DNA from: Lysobacter changpingensis
GTDB taxonomy: Bacteria > Pseudomonadota > Gammaproteobacteria > Xanthomonadales > Xanthomonadaceae
Assembly: GCF_017308985.1 (NCBI RefSeq)
Contig: NZ_JADWPE010000003.1
Coordinates: forward strand, 744,001-808,000
DNA length: 64,000 nucleotides
Reading direction: 5' to 3'
The translations under genes were made by a program, and so were the position numbers. Shown here one piece after another: positions 28,140 through 37,414 of the stretch (positions are counted from its first letter, which is position 1; each line of letters opens with the position of its first letter). The notes beneath the pieces are model-generated. The model did not search any database. It was given only the letters and a program-made list of their open reading frames with translations, and had not been told where the DNA came from.

Positions 28140-28760
28140 TCACTTCTGCCGCCAGCCCCCACCCGCATCCTGCACCCACCAGCCCGGGCGCGCGCTGTCG
28201 ATCCACTGGCGCGCGAACACCGCGCGGATCTGCTGCTCCCACTCGGGATGGTCGTTGGCCACGGCGATCTCGCGATACACGGCGCGTGCGTCGCGGTTCT
28301 GGTCGGCGACGGCCTGGTTCACCGCCACGCGCTGCGGCAGCGGGATCTTCGCCGCGTCGCGCACGGTGATGGTGCCGTCGTTGGCGATGCCCAGCGCGCC
28401 GGATCCGAAATGCGCCTTCAGCTGGCCATCGAACCGCTGCGACATGCGCGACTGGATCGCCTGGATCGCCGGCGTCCTGATCGTGATGTCCGGCTGTCCC
28501 TGCGCATGCGCGCTGCCGATACCGACCAGCGACAGCCAGTCGATGCGCGCGGCCAGCGAACGCTGCGCGGACGGCACGAACGCGCTCTGCCCGCCGGGCT
28601 TGTCCTGCGGCTGCGGTGCGGGCTGCGCTTCGTCGCCGATGACCTTCTCGACGAACTCGCGCGCCGCTTCCTTGGCCTCGGCCGCCGGGAAGTACACGTT
28701 GATCGTGACGCAGGCGGTCAACGCGACCGCCGCCAGCGGAATGCCCATCCAACGACGCAT
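28140..28760 (-). CDS. YdbL-family (DUF1318) lipoprotein
   Basis: A 206-residue exported protein. The N-terminus MRRWMGIPLAAVALTAC is a lipoprotein signal with Cys17 as the lipid site, followed by VTINVYFPAAEAKEA. After a Pro/Gln linker a second stretch, WLSLVGIGSAHAQ (residues about 75-87), looks like another signal-peptide end, and the DUF1318 domain begins just after it (TPAIQAIQSRM). The ATG at 28760 has CAGGAG upstream. YdbL accompanies YdbH, one of the AsmA-like proteins that carry phospholipid to the outer membrane. It lies 60 bp after ydbH; the small YnbE gene usually between them is not there. Confidence 0.82.
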   Translation of the reverse strand: MRRWMGIPLAAVALTACVTINVYFPAAEAKEAAREFVEKVIGDEAQPAPQPQDKPGGQSAFVPSAQRSLAARIDWLSLVGIGSAHAQGQPDITIRTPAIQAIQSRMSQRFDGQLKAHFGSGALGIANDGTITVRDAAKIPLPQRVAVNQAVADQNRDARAVYREIAVANDHPEWEQQIRAVFARQWIDSARPGWWVQDAGGGWRQK

Positions 28761-28820
28761 GACGATTTCTCCTGTTGATCCGTTGACCGGCATGCAGCGT
28801 GCGCCGGGATGCCGCGAAAC

Positions 28821-30857
28821 TTACTCGAAGACCGGCTTCACGTCGCCCGTGCTGGCGGCCTTCAGGCGTTCCAGCAGGGTCGGCCAGTCCACGTCGCGAT
28901 TGAATCCCACCACCGTCAGCCGCGGCAGGCCGGACCCTTCGACGATAGTGAAGCCGTTGCCGGCTGAACCCAGACCGCTCATCCGGCACACCTCGTCGTC
29001 GAGATAGCACGACAGGCCGAGCCGCCGATAGCCGAAATCGTCGAACAGCCCGATCAGCTGCGCCTGCAGGCTGCCCACGAACGACGCGTCGGACACGCTC
29101 GACAGATCCTGCACCGCGCGCTGGCTGATGCGCTGGCGGACACGCGCGCGGCGTGCGGCCTGCGCATCGGTGGCGATCGCCGCCTCGAACGCCACCGGCT
29201 GCCAGTCCACCAGGCGCAGCCGGTCGAAGCGGCCATCGAGCTTGCCGGTGATCTCGCCGAAACCGAGCACGCTGGTGAGCGATTGCAGGTCGATGTCCTC
29301 GAAGGCGATGTCCGACGACAACGTCGGCGCGACGCCGAACGGCCGCTCCATCGCCAGCGACGACACCTGCACCGTGCCGCCGAACAGTTCGACCGAAAGC
29401 CCGCCTTCGAAATCGAGCCGTTCGTCCGCATAGCGCGCTTCGGGGATGCGGCCGGTGAGTTCGCCCGTGAACGGCGGCCAGCCCAGCGCCTGCGACAGTT
29501 GCGCGATGTCCAGGCGGTCCAGGTCCATGCCGAACCGGATCTCCAGTCCCTGCCTGCCCGCAGGTGGCCGCAGGTGCAGATGGTTGAACGTGACGGTGCC
29601 GCCGAGCATCGGCATCCGCGACGCCGCGCGCAGGCGCAATTCGCCCGCGCTGCTGGCGAACGGCAGCGTCGCTTCGCCGAACGCGAGCCCGTGCAGCCGG
29701 CCGCCGCTCCATCGCAGTTCGCTGTCGAGCGGCTTCGTGGAGGAAAAGCGCACGTCGCCTTCGAGCCCGGCGAAGTCGAAGCGCCCGCGCGGATCGTCGA
29801 TCGACACGCCGTGCGGCACGAAGGACGCGTCAAGCACGGTGCCTTCGTGCATGCGCAGATGGGCGTCGGCCGCGCCGCGCAGTTGCAGGTCCGCCAGGCC
29901 CGCGATGCCGAGGAAGCCCGTGAGATAGCCGTCGCGCAACGGCGCGAGGTCCTCGCTGCGCGCACGCACGTCGAGCGAACGCAGGGCACCGCCTGCGCCC
30001 AGTGCCGCGCTGCCCTCGGCGCTGAGGATGCCGGTGTCGTTCCAGCGCATCCGCGGCAGGTGCCAGCCGTCGGCGCCGTGCTGCGTCGCCAGCAGATCGA
30101 CGGCGACGCGACGCTGCTCCAGGGCCAGGTATGCGTTGCCGAACAGCAGGTCGCCGCCGTGCAGCGCGCCGTCGATCGCGACCGAGGTATCCGGGCCGAC
30201 GCGCATGTCCAGGCGTGCCTGCGCCGAGACATTTTCTCCCGCGATCAGGCCATCGGCGGTATCGAAGGCCACACCGGACAGGCGCAGCGGGCCGCTCACC
30301 TGCAACGGCGCATCGGCCGGTGCACGCACGTCGATCCGGCCTTCCAGGGTGCCCTTGCCGAGCCGTCCGGCCTCCCAGGCGCGCGCGACCAGCGCCTGCG
30401 CCCAGACGATCGGCACCTGCGTCAGGTCGATGCGGGTGAGGTCCGGCGTGCGTGCGTCGCGATGCAGGGCGATGCTGCTTCGCCCACGAAAAAGACGCGC
30501 GTCGGTGCGCGCGTCGTCCAGGTCGATGGCCAGCGTCAGTACCGGCCCGCGCCCCTCGCGCACGGCGCCTTCACACCGCCACCGGTTTCCTGCACGCGAG
30601 AGCGGACATTGCCAGGCGACGTCGCCGAAGCGGTAGCCGAGCCCGGGCGCGTCGATGCGCGCGGCCTGCAGGCGCAGGACGCCCTGCGGCGCGGCATCGG
30701 GCCAGTCGAGCTGCACGCGGACGTTTTCCAGCGTCGCCACCGCGGTGCTCACCCGGGCGATCCTCGCCTGCGCGGTCGCGGCGGCGGCGACGCCGCTGCA
30801 TGCGGCGAACGCGATGGCCGTCATGGCCAGCAGGAGGCGTAAGATCGAACGCGACAT
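28821..30857 (-). CDS. YdbH-like AsmA-family intermembrane transport protein
   Basis: A 678-residue protein with an N-terminal signal or anchor (MSRSILRLLLAMTAIAFAAC), whose FAAC is a poor lipobox. The rest is rich in beta-strands and repeated motifs such as LEGRIDVRAPADAPLQVSG, GELTGRIPEARY and GEITGKLDGRFDRLRL, the pattern of the YdbH / dicarboxylate-transport (AsmA-like) family. E. coli YdbH forms a bridge for phospholipids between inner and outer membranes, partly redundant with TamB and YhdP. The partner ydbL-like gene follows 60 bp downstream. Only 27 bp separate its start from the divergent REC-Hpt gene. Confidence 0.78.
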   Translation of the reverse strand: MSRSILRLLLAMTAIAFAACSGVAAAATAQARIARVSTAVATLENVRVQLDWPDAAPQGVLRLQAARIDAPGLGYRFGDVAWQCPLSRAGNRWRCEGAVREGRGPVLTLAIDLDDARTDARLFRGRSSIALHRDARTPDLTRIDLTQVPIVWAQALVARAWEAGRLGKGTLEGRIDVRAPADAPLQVSGPLRLSGVAFDTADGLIAGENVSAQARLDMRVGPDTSVAIDGALHGGDLLFGNAYLALEQRRVAVDLLATQHGADGWHLPRMRWNDTGILSAEGSAALGAGGALRSLDVRARSEDLAPLRDGYLTGFLGIAGLADLQLRGAADAHLRMHEGTVLDASFVPHGVSIDDPRGRFDFAGLEGDVRFSSTKPLDSELRWSGGRLHGLAFGEATLPFASSAGELRLRAASRMPMLGGTVTFNHLHLRPPAGRQGLEIRFGMDLDRLDIAQLSQALGWPPFTGELTGRIPEARYADERLDFEGGLSVELFGGTVQVSSLAMERPFGVAPTLSSDIAFEDIDLQSLTSVLGFGEITGKLDGRFDRLRLVDWQPVAFEAAIATDAQAARRARVRQRISQRAVQDLSSVSDASFVGSLQAQLIGLFDDFGYRRLGLSCYLDDEVCRMSGLGSAGNGFTIVEGSGLPRLTVVGFNRDVDWPTLLERLKAASTGDVKPVFE

Positions 30858-30884
30858 CCGATCAGCATACCGACAGGACGCGAA

Positions 30885-31661
30885 ATGCCGATGATGCCCG
30901 ACATGCTCCCCCGCATCCTGCTGGTCGAGGACGATCCGACCAGCCGTACCTTCCTCACCGCCGCGCTGCGCGCGACGCCGGCCGACGTCGACGCCGTCGA
31001 CACCATGGCCGCGGCGTTGGCGCTTGCGTCCTCGCAGGCGTATTCGGCGTGGATGATCGATGCGCGCCTGCCCGACGGCAGCGGCGAGGAACTGCTGGCC
31101 CGACTGCGCGAACGCGATCCGCGCACGCCGGCCATCGCGCACACCGCCGCGCACGAGGCGCAGGTGCTGGACGCGCTGGTCGCCGCCGGCTTCGCAGAGG
31201 CGCTGGTCAAGCCGATGCCCGCCATCACCGTGCAATCCGCGCTGCGTCGCGTGCTCGGCGTCGCGTCGGACAGCGCACCGGTGGCCCTCGCGGTGGCCGG
31301 CGACGAGCTGCCGCTATGGGACGACGACGCGGCGACGCTCGCGCTCAACGGCAACCGCACGCACGTGGACACGCTGCGCGATCTGTTCGTGCAGGAGCTG
31401 GCGAAGTCGGTCTATGCGATTTCCACCGCGGCCGAACGCGGCGACCTGGACTCGGTGCGTGGCGACCTGCATCGGCTGCGCGCCAGTTGCGGCTTCGTCG
31501 GGGCGCAACGCCTCGCCGCGGCCGTGCAGACGTTGCAGGAGGAACCCTCGTCGACGGCCCGGCTGGCGGCGCTGGAACACGTCGCAAACGAAACGCTCGC
31601 GCACGCCGACGTCCCGTCGTTCCGGGCACCGCTCACCGAGGCTCAGTCGGCCGCGCTTTGA
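30885..31661 (+). CDS. Response regulator with C-terminal Hpt-like domain
   Basis: A 258-residue two-domain signalling protein. The receiver domain (about 8-125) has the acidic pair in LLVEDDPTS, the phospho-acceptor Asp59 in MIDARLPDG, Thr in AHTAA and Lys109 in VKPMP. The C-terminal part (about 150-245) is a helical Hpt-type module with His196 in [15 protein letters not shown]. It has no DNA-binding or enzymatic output, so it is likely a phosphorelay intermediate. No cognate kinase is adjacent. An internal ATG seven codons in could be the real start. Its last 19 bp overlap the end of recO on the other strand. Confidence 0.82.
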   Translation: MPMMPDMLPRILLVEDDPTSRTFLTAALRATPADVDAVDTMAAALALASSQAYSAWMIDARLPDGSGEELLARLRERDPRTPAIAHTAAHEAQVLDALVAAGFAEALVKPMPAITVQSALRRVLGVASDSAPVALAVAGDELPLWDDDAATLALNGNRTHVDTLRDLFVQELAKSVYAISTAAERGDLDSVRGDLHRLRASCGFVGAQRLAAAVQTLQEEPSSTARLAALEHVANETLAHADVPSFRAPLTEAQSAAL

Positions 31662-32392
31662 TCCGGGGCGCGCGAAACGCGGTTCAACTCGGCAAGCATG
31701 TCCCACGACTTGAGCCCGCGCGGGCCGAGATAATGCGCGAGGACGTCGCGCATGGCGCGGCGAAGACCCGGCAGGTCGTCGGATTCCGGCAACCGGTCGT
31801 CGGCCAGCGCGAGCAGCCCGCGGCCGGTGGCGGCCTGGCTGCGATCGCCGTGCCCGCGATCGCTCAGCACCCGGCGCGGACCGTATTCGGGATCGAGCCG
31901 GTAGCGTGCCGCCGGATCGATCGGTACGCCGTCGCCGTCGTTGGCCCAGTCGAAGCCGAAGCCCAGGGCGTCGAGCAGGTCGCGCTCGTAACGGCGCAGC
32001 GTCCATGCGAGCGGCTCGGCGGCGCCGAGTCGTGCGCGGGCGCGACCGTAGGCTTCGTAGAGTTCCGGCGCGGGGTCCTGGCGCGGCGCAAGGCGCAGAG
32101 TGAGTTCGTTGAGATAGAAACCCGAGAGCATCGCCTCGCCGGACAGACGTGGCGCGACATCGAGCGCCTCCGCGGTGTTCAACCGTGCCAGCTCGCCGAC
32201 CTGCACCGCATCCAGCCGGATCCACTGCAGCGGCTGCAACGCCGCACGCAGCGCCTGCTTTTTCGGCCCCTGCACGCCGCGCGCGACCAGGCCGAGCCGG
32301 CCGTGGTGTTCGCTCAGCACTTCGACCAGCAGGCTGGTCTCGCGCCAGGGGCGCGCGTGCAGGACGAAGGCGGGTTCGGCGCTGAGACGCAT
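31643..32392 (-). CDS. recO: DNA repair protein RecO
   Basis: RecO anneals single strands and, with RecR, loads RecA on SSB-coated gaps. The 249 residues start [21 protein letters not shown], the usual RecO opening of an OB fold, with [11 protein letters not shown] and a C-terminal helical region containing [18 protein letters not shown]. The zinc-ligand Cys of some RecO proteins are absent, as in many gammaproteobacteria. It is the last gene of the minus-strand rnc-era-recO run and overlaps the convergent REC-Hpt gene by 19 bp. recR is at the right edge of the window. Confidence 0.92.
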   Translation of the reverse strand: MRLSAEPAFVLHARPWRETSLLVEVLSEHHGRLGLVARGVQGPKKQALRAALQPLQWIRLDAVQVGELARLNTAEALDVAPRLSGEAMLSGFYLNELTLRLAPRQDPAPELYEAYGRARARLGAAEPLAWTLRRYERDLLDALGFGFDWANDGDGVPIDPAARYRLDPEYGPRRVLSDRGHGDRSQAATGRGLLALADDRLPESDDLPGLRRAMRDVLAHYLGPRGLKSWDMLAELNRVSRAPDQSAAD

Positions 32393-32436
32393 GATGCTAG
32401 GAACGACCGACGGGGAAACGGGTTAGTCGTGAGCGC

Positions 32437-32470
32437 GACACTCGTTCCTCGTTCCTCTCCACTCGTTCCT
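32437..32470. repeat. TCGTTCCT microrepeats between recO and era
   Basis: CTCGTTCCT occurs three times, two copies sharing bases in tandem near 32441-32457 and a third at 32462-32470; an inverted AGGAACGA lies at 32399-32406. This fills most of the 81-bp gap and may form a foldback in the mRNA. Confidence 0.4.
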
Positions 32471-32473
32471 GCC

Positions 32474-33370
32474 TCAATCGTGGTAGCCGAATGCCCGCAG
32501 CGCCGCCTCGTCGTCCGACCAGCCTTCGCGGACGCGGACCCAGGTTTCCAGGAACACCTTGTTGCCGAACAGGCGTTCCATCTGCTGGCGCGCGCGGGCA
32601 CCGATCTCGCGCAGGCGTTCGCCGCCCTTGCCGATGACGATGGCCTTCTGGCCGTCGCGTTCGACCCAGATCACCGCGCCGATGCGCAACAGGTTGCCGT
32701 CGACTTCGAACTTCTCGATCTCCACTGTCGTCGCGTACGGCAGTTCCTCGCCGAGCTGGCGCATGAGCTGTTCGCGGACCATCTCCCCGGCGAGGAAGCG
32801 CTGGCTCTTGTCGGTGATCTCGTCCTCGCCATAGAGCGCGGGTTGTTCGGGAAGCTGCGCGAGGATGGTCTTCACCAGCGGGTCCAGACCGGTTCGCTTG
32901 AGCGCGGAAACCGGATGCACGCCGGCGAAGTCGCGGCCTTCGCTGACCTTGGCCAGGTACGGCAGCAGCGCCGCCTTGTCCTTGATGCGATCGACCTGGT
33001 TGACCACGAGCACCACCGGGACGCCCGCCTTCGTCAGGGCGTCGTAGGCGAGCGCGTCCTCGTCGTCCCATTGCCCGGCGCGCACCACGAGCACGGCCGC
33101 GTCCACCCCTTCCAGGGCGCCGCGGGCGGCGCGGTTCATCCAACGGTTCATCGCGCGCTTCTGCTCGCGGTGGATGCCCGGGGTGTCGACCAGCAGCAGC
33201 TGGCCCTCCGGGAAGGTGGCGATGCCGAGCAACTGGTGGCGCGTGGTCTGCGGGCGGCTGGAGGTGATGCTGACCTTCGCGCCGACCAGGGCGTTGACCA
33301 GGGTGGATTTGCCGACGTTCGGACGGCCGATGACGGCCACGTGGCCGGCGCGATGGGCGGGGGTATTCAT
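32474..33370 (-). CDS. era: Ribosome-assembly GTPase Era
   Basis: Era binds the 3' end of 16S rRNA during 30S maturation. The 298 residues have the GTPase motifs GRPNVGKST (G1), TTRHQ (G2), DTPG (G3) and NQVD (G4), and the C-terminal KH domain with [16 protein letters not shown]. The start is the ATG at 33370 ([15 protein letters not shown]). It is 49 bp downstream of rnc, the classic rnc-era order. Confidence 0.97.
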   Translation of the reverse strand: MNTPAHRAGHVAVIGRPNVGKSTLVNALVGAKVSITSSRPQTTRHQLLGIATFPEGQLLLVDTPGIHREQKRAMNRWMNRAARGALEGVDAAVLVVRAGQWDDEDALAYDALTKAGVPVVLVVNQVDRIKDKAALLPYLAKVSEGRDFAGVHPVSALKRTGLDPLVKTILAQLPEQPALYGEDEITDKSQRFLAGEMVREQLMRQLGEELPYATTVEIEKFEVDGNLLRIGAVIWVERDGQKAIVIGKGGERLREIGARARQQMERLFGNKVFLETWVRVREGWSDDEAALRAFGYHD

Positions 33371-33419
33371 GCTGGGAATTGTAAGGCGCCGCCCGGGAGC
33401 GTGCGGCGAAAGCGGGCGC

Positions 33420-34079
33420 TCAGCGCTCCTGCAGCAATTCCAGCACGGCCTCGGCGGCGGCCTGCTCGGCCGCGCGTCGCGAGTTGCCGACGCCCTCGGC
33501 GACCAGCGACGGCTGGCCGAGCGTGCAGCTGACCTGGAAGCTCTTGGCATGGTCCTCGCCGGATTCGGCGAGCAGCGCGTAGACCGGCAGCGGCTTCTGC
33601 CGGGCCTGCAACCATTCCTGCAGGCGGGTCTTGGCGTCCTTCCCCACCTTGTGCGGCGGCGGCAGCGCGGCGATGGCCGCCTCGAACCACGGCATCACCA
33701 CGGCCCGGCAGGTCGGGAAATCCGAATCCAGGTAGATGGCGGCGATCACCGCCTCCAGCGCGTCGGCCAGGATGGAATCGCGCCGATGCCCCCCGGACTT
33801 CATCTCGCCCGGTCCCAGCGTGAGGCGCGGGCCCAACTCGAGCGTGCGCGCGATCGGCGCCAGCGCGGATTCGCGCACCAGCTCGGCGCGCGCGCGCGTG
33901 AGCGCGCCTTCATCGGCGCGCGGCCAGTGCGTGTACAGCGCCTCGGCAACGATCAGGTTCACCAGTGCGTCGCCGAGGAACTCCAGCCGCTCGTTGTGTG
34001 GCGCACCGGCACTGCGGTGCGTCAGCGCCTGCTGCAGCAGTTCCGGGCGCGCGAAGCGGTGGCCGATCGCATCACTCAC
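33420..34079 (-). CDS. rnc: Ribonuclease III
   Basis: RNase III cuts double-stranded RNA, including rRNA precursors. The 219-residue protein has the signature [13 protein letters not shown], the metal-binding [11 protein letters not shown], and a C-terminal double-stranded-RNA-binding domain with KTRLQEWLQ and [16 protein letters not shown]. The start is a GTG at 34079, overlapping the stop of the upstream DUF4845 gene by 8 bp, so translation is likely coupled. The order lepB-DUF4845-rnc-era is conserved in xanthomonads and pseudomonads. Confidence 0.96.
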   Translation of the reverse strand: MSDAIGHRFARPELLQQALTHRSAGAPHNERLEFLGDALVNLIVAEALYTHWPRADEGALTRARAELVRESALAPIARTLELGPRLTLGPGEMKSGGHRRDSILADALEAVIAAIYLDSDFPTCRAVVMPWFEAAIAALPPPHKVGKDAKTRLQEWLQARQKPLPVYALLAESGEDHAKSFQVSCTLGQPSLVAEGVGNSRRAAEQAAAEAVLELLQER

Positions 34080-34443
34080 TACGGCTCAGGCTCTGCTCGG
34101 CGTTGAAGCGCCCGACCACGTCGATGTTGGAGATGAGGGGACGGCGGACTTCATAGTTGACCGTGACGAGGAACCCCGCGTCGCGGCGCAGCACGTTCAC
34201 GTTGTTCTTCTTCACGCTGTCGGCGTAGCTGATGTCCAGGCGGCGGAAGAACAGCTCCTTGATGCGCGCGGGGTCTTCTCGCGTGATGCCCGGTTCCTCG
34301 GAAAGCTGGCTCAACGCCTTCTTCACCGCGAAGAACTCGGTGTACATCGGCACCACCTTGATGCCCATGTAGACGAACACACCGACCACGGCCAGCACCA
34401 CGATGAACCCGATCAGCGTGATGCCGCTCTGCGTACGCTTCAT
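34072..34443 (-). CDS. DUF4845 single-pass membrane protein
   Basis: A 123-residue protein with one N-terminal membrane helix ([20 protein letters not shown]) after MKRTQSG; its opening 'GITLIGFI' resembles a pilin-type N-terminus but lacks a clear prepilin peptidase site. The rest is a small periplasmic domain ([18 protein letters not shown] and [10 protein letters not shown]). DUF4845 is found in this same place, between lepB and rnc, in many gammaproteobacteria, with no proven function. The ATG at 34443 follows GGGGGAT. Confidence 0.8.
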   Translation of the reverse strand: MKRTQSGITLIGFIVVLAVVGVFVYMGIKVVPMYTEFFAVKKALSQLSEEPGITREDPARIKELFFRRLDISYADSVKKNNVNVLRRDAGFLVTVNYEVRRPLISNIDVVGRFNAEQSLSRSE

Positions 34444-34513
34444 TTTTTCTATCCCCCATGAGTCAGCTTCGAACCCGCGAGCGGCGCGCTCCCCCGCCGC
34501 CGCAGGCAGTGTC

Positions 34514-35299
34514 TTACTGGATTCTGTTGCCGATGCGCGAGGTGTCCACGCCACCGTCGAAGTTCATCCAGATCAGGAACGCCTTGCCGCGCAGGTTCTG
34601 CTCCGGCAGGAAGCCCCAGTATCGGCTGTCCTCGCTGTTGTCGCGGTTGTCGCCCATCACGAAATAGTGACCCGGCGGCACGATCCAGTCGCCTTCGCCC
34701 TGGTCGATGAACGGCAGGTTGGTGCGTTCGAGCACGCGATGCTCTCGGCCCAGCAGGTTTTCCTGCAGTTCCTCGGCGCCGGTCATCTCGGTGCCGTTGC
34801 CCTTGCCCTGGTACACGCCCACCGGCGCGTAGCCGAGCACCTTGCCGTTCACGCTGACCTGGTTGTCGTGGTAGCCCACGCGATCGCCCGGCAGGCCGAC
34901 GACGCGCTTGATCCAGTCCTGGTCGGGATGGTGAGGCGGGCGGAACACCACCACGTCGCCGCGCTCCGGTTCGCCGATGCCGAGGAACTTGTGGTTGTTG
35001 ATCGGCAGGCGCAGGCCGTAGGTGAACTTGTTGACGAGGATGAAGTCGCCGGTCAGCAGCGTCGGCATCATCGAGTTGGACGGGATGCGGAACGGCTCGG
35101 CCACGAAGCTGCGCAGGATCAGCACCACCGCCAGCACCGGGAAGAAGGCCTTGGAATAGTCGACGACGATCGGCTCCTTGCCGTCGTCCAGCAGGCCCTG
35201 TCGCGCTTCGCGGCGCTTGGCGAGCACCAGCTTGTCGAGCAGCCACACCAGGCCGGTGAACAGGGTCAGGACGACCAGGGCGATTTCAAACCAGCGCAT
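34514..35299 (-). CDS. lepB: Signal peptidase I
   Basis: LepB cleaves signal peptides on the outer face of the inner membrane. The 261 residues have two N-terminal membrane helices (about 5-22 and 52-66), the catalytic Ser76 in IPSNSMMPT, Lys131 in DWIKRVVGLPGD, and the family box GHYFVMGDNRDNSEDSR. The start ATG at 35299 is preceded by AAGGAG. It is between lepA (207 bp upstream) and DUF4845, in the usual lepA-lepB order. Confidence 0.96.
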   Translation of the reverse strand: MRWFEIALVVLTLFTGLVWLLDKLVLAKRREARQGLLDDGKEPIVVDYSKAFFPVLAVVLILRSFVAEPFRIPSNSMMPTLLTGDFILVNKFTYGLRLPINNHKFLGIGEPERGDVVVFRPPHHPDQDWIKRVVGLPGDRVGYHDNQVSVNGKVLGYAPVGVYQGKGNGTEMTGAEELQENLLGREHRVLERTNLPFIDQGEGDWIVPPGHYFVMGDNRDNSEDSRYWGFLPEQNLRGKAFLIWMNFDGGVDTSRIGNRIQ

Positions 35300-35506
35300 G
35301 CATGCTCCTTGGCAGAGCGGGGAACGGGAATACGGACGAGTGGACCGAGGCCGGGCAGGAAGGCCCGGGGACCGCGCAGGTCGCCCCCCGGCAACCTGCC
35401 ATGGCGAGGATAGCCGCGTGCGTGCCGTCCGTCATGGGCGAACCCTTCCCGAAGCTGGCGGGAACTCCCCGCCCGGACGTAGGAAAACGCCGCGGCATCG
35501 CCTTTA

Positions 35507-37297
35507 TTACTTGTCCACCTGCAGGACGGCCAGGAACGCCTCCTGCGGGATCTCGACGCGGCCGACCTGCTTCATCCGCTTCTTGCCCTCTTTCTGCTTC
35601 TCGAGGAGCTTCTTCTTGCGGGTGATGTCGCCGCCGTAGCACTTGGCCAGCACGTTCTTGCGCAGCGCCTTGACCGTGGTGCGGGCGATGATCTGCGAGC
35701 CGATCGCCGCCTGGATCGCCACGTCGAACATCTGGCGCGGGATCAGTTCCTTCATCTTCTCGCACAGCTCGCGACCGCGGCGGTCGGCATGGCTGCGATG
35801 GCAGATGATGGAGAGCGCGTCGACCTTGTCGCCGTTGATGAGCGTGTCCACGCGCACGAACGGGCCGGCGTCGAAGCGCAGGAAGTGGTAGTCCAGCGAA
35901 GCGTAGCCGCGGCTGACCGACTTGAGCTTGTCGAAGAAGTCCAGCACCACTTCGGCCATCGGCAGCTCGTAGCTGATCTGCACCTGGCTGGCCAGGTACT
36001 GGATGCCCAGCTGCACGCCGCGCTTTTCCTCGCACAGCTTGATGATGTTGCCGATGTACGCCTCGGGCGTGAGGATGTTGGCGCGGATGATCGGCTCGCG
36101 GATCTCCTCGACCATGTTCACCGGCGGCAGCTTGGCCGGGTTGTCCATGGGGACGATCTCGCCGTCGGTGCGCAGCACCTCATAGATCACCGTCGGCGCG
36201 GTGGTGATCAGGTTGAGGTTGTACTCGCGCTCAAGGCGCTCCTGCACGATTTCCATGTGCAGCATGCCAAGGAAGCCGCAGCGGAAGCCGAAGCCCATCG
36301 CCTCGGAGCTTTCCGGTTCGAAACGCAGCGCGGCGTCGTTGAGGCGCAGTTTTTCGAGCGCTTCGCGCAGGTCCGGATAGTCCTCGGCATCCACCGGGAA
36401 CAGGCCGGCGAACACGCGCGGCTGCATTTCCTGGAAGCCCGGCAGCGGTTTGGGCGCGGGATCGCCCGCCAGCGTGAGCGTGTCGCCGACCGGCGCGCCG
36501 TGCACGTCCTTGATCGACGCCGTGATCCAGCCCACCTCGCCGGCGCCGAGCTTGTCGAGCACCTTGCGCTTGGGGGTGAAGACGCCGACCTGGTCGACCT
36601 GGTGCGTGCGACCGGTCGACATCACCAGGATCTTGCTGCCCGCGCGGATCTCGCCCTGCATCACGCGCACCAGCGAGACCACGCCCAGGTAGTTGTCGAA
36701 CCACGAGTCGATGATCAGCGCCTGCAGCTTGTCGGTGTCGCGCGGCTTCGGCGGCGGGATGCGATGCACGATCGCCTCCAGCACGTCCACGACGTTCAGG
36801 CCGGTCTTGGCGCTGATGGCGACCGCGTCCTCGGCGTCGATGCCGATGACGGCCTCGATCTCGGCCTTGGCGCGCTCGATGTCCGCGGTCGGCAGGTCGA
36901 TCTTGTTGAGGACCGGCACGACCTCCAGCCCCTGCTCCACCGCGGTGTAGCAGTTGGCGACCGACTGCGCCTCGACGCCCTGCGCGGCGTCGACCACCAG
37001 CAGCGCGCCTTCGCACGCGGCCAGCGAACGGCTGACTTCATAGCTGAAGTCGACGTGGCCGGGCGTGTCGATGAAGTTGAGGAAGTAGGTCTGGCCGTCG
37101 CGCGCCTTGTATGGCAGCGACACGGACTGGGCCTTGATGGTGATGCCGCGTTCGCGCTCGATCGGGTTCGAATCGAGGACCTGCGCTTCCATCTCGCGGG
37201 CTTCGAGGCCGCCACAGAGCTGGATGATGCGGTCGGCCAACGTCGACTTGCCGTGGTCGACGTGGGCGATGATGGAGAAGTTTCTGATCTGCTGCAT
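35507..37297 (-). CDS. lepA: Elongation factor 4 (LepA)
   Basis: LepA is a ribosome-bound GTPase affecting translation or 30S assembly. The 596 residues have [13 protein letters not shown] (G1), RGITIK (G2), DTPGHVDF (G3) and NKIDLP (G4), and the LepA-specific C-terminal region ending [19 protein letters not shown]. The start ATG at 37297 gives [16 protein letters not shown]. It lies downstream of degQ, with 117 bp between. Confidence 0.98.
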   Translation of the reverse strand: MQQIRNFSIIAHVDHGKSTLADRIIQLCGGLEAREMEAQVLDSNPIERERGITIKAQSVSLPYKARDGQTYFLNFIDTPGHVDFSYEVSRSLAACEGALLVVDAAQGVEAQSVANCYTAVEQGLEVVPVLNKIDLPTADIERAKAEIEAVIGIDAEDAVAISAKTGLNVVDVLEAIVHRIPPPKPRDTDKLQALIIDSWFDNYLGVVSLVRVMQGEIRAGSKILVMSTGRTHQVDQVGVFTPKRKVLDKLGAGEVGWITASIKDVHGAPVGDTLTLAGDPAPKPLPGFQEMQPRVFAGLFPVDAEDYPDLREALEKLRLNDAALRFEPESSEAMGFGFRCGFLGMLHMEIVQERLEREYNLNLITTAPTVIYEVLRTDGEIVPMDNPAKLPPVNMVEEIREPIIRANILTPEAYIGNIIKLCEEKRGVQLGIQYLASQVQISYELPMAEVVLDFFDKLKSVSRGYASLDYHFLRFDAGPFVRVDTLINGDKVDALSIICHRSHADRRGRELCEKMKELIPRQMFDVAIQAAIGSQIIARTTVKALRKNVLAKCYGGDITRKKKLLEKQKEGKKRMKQVGRVEIPQEAFLAVLQVDK

Positions 37298-37414
37298 GCG
37301 GGGGCGCGCGAGGCTGGCCGTTCCTTGAAATCAACGCGCGATTATCGCACAGGCCCCGCCGCAGCCGGTCCCGGCGCCACGCCATGGCGGGCGCCGGGAT
37401 GGCGGTGATGGACC

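Noticed and set aside
34072-34443. DUF4845 protein as a type IV pilin
   Set aside because: The N-terminus [10 protein letters not shown] resembles a pilin helix, but there is no Gly-Phe-Thr-Leu-x-Glu prepilin site, and its place between lepB and rnc is the usual DUF4845 locus.
35481-35506. Possible terminator after lepA
   Set aside because: GC-rich bases and a short U-run are present, but I could not draw a clean stem of more than five pairs.
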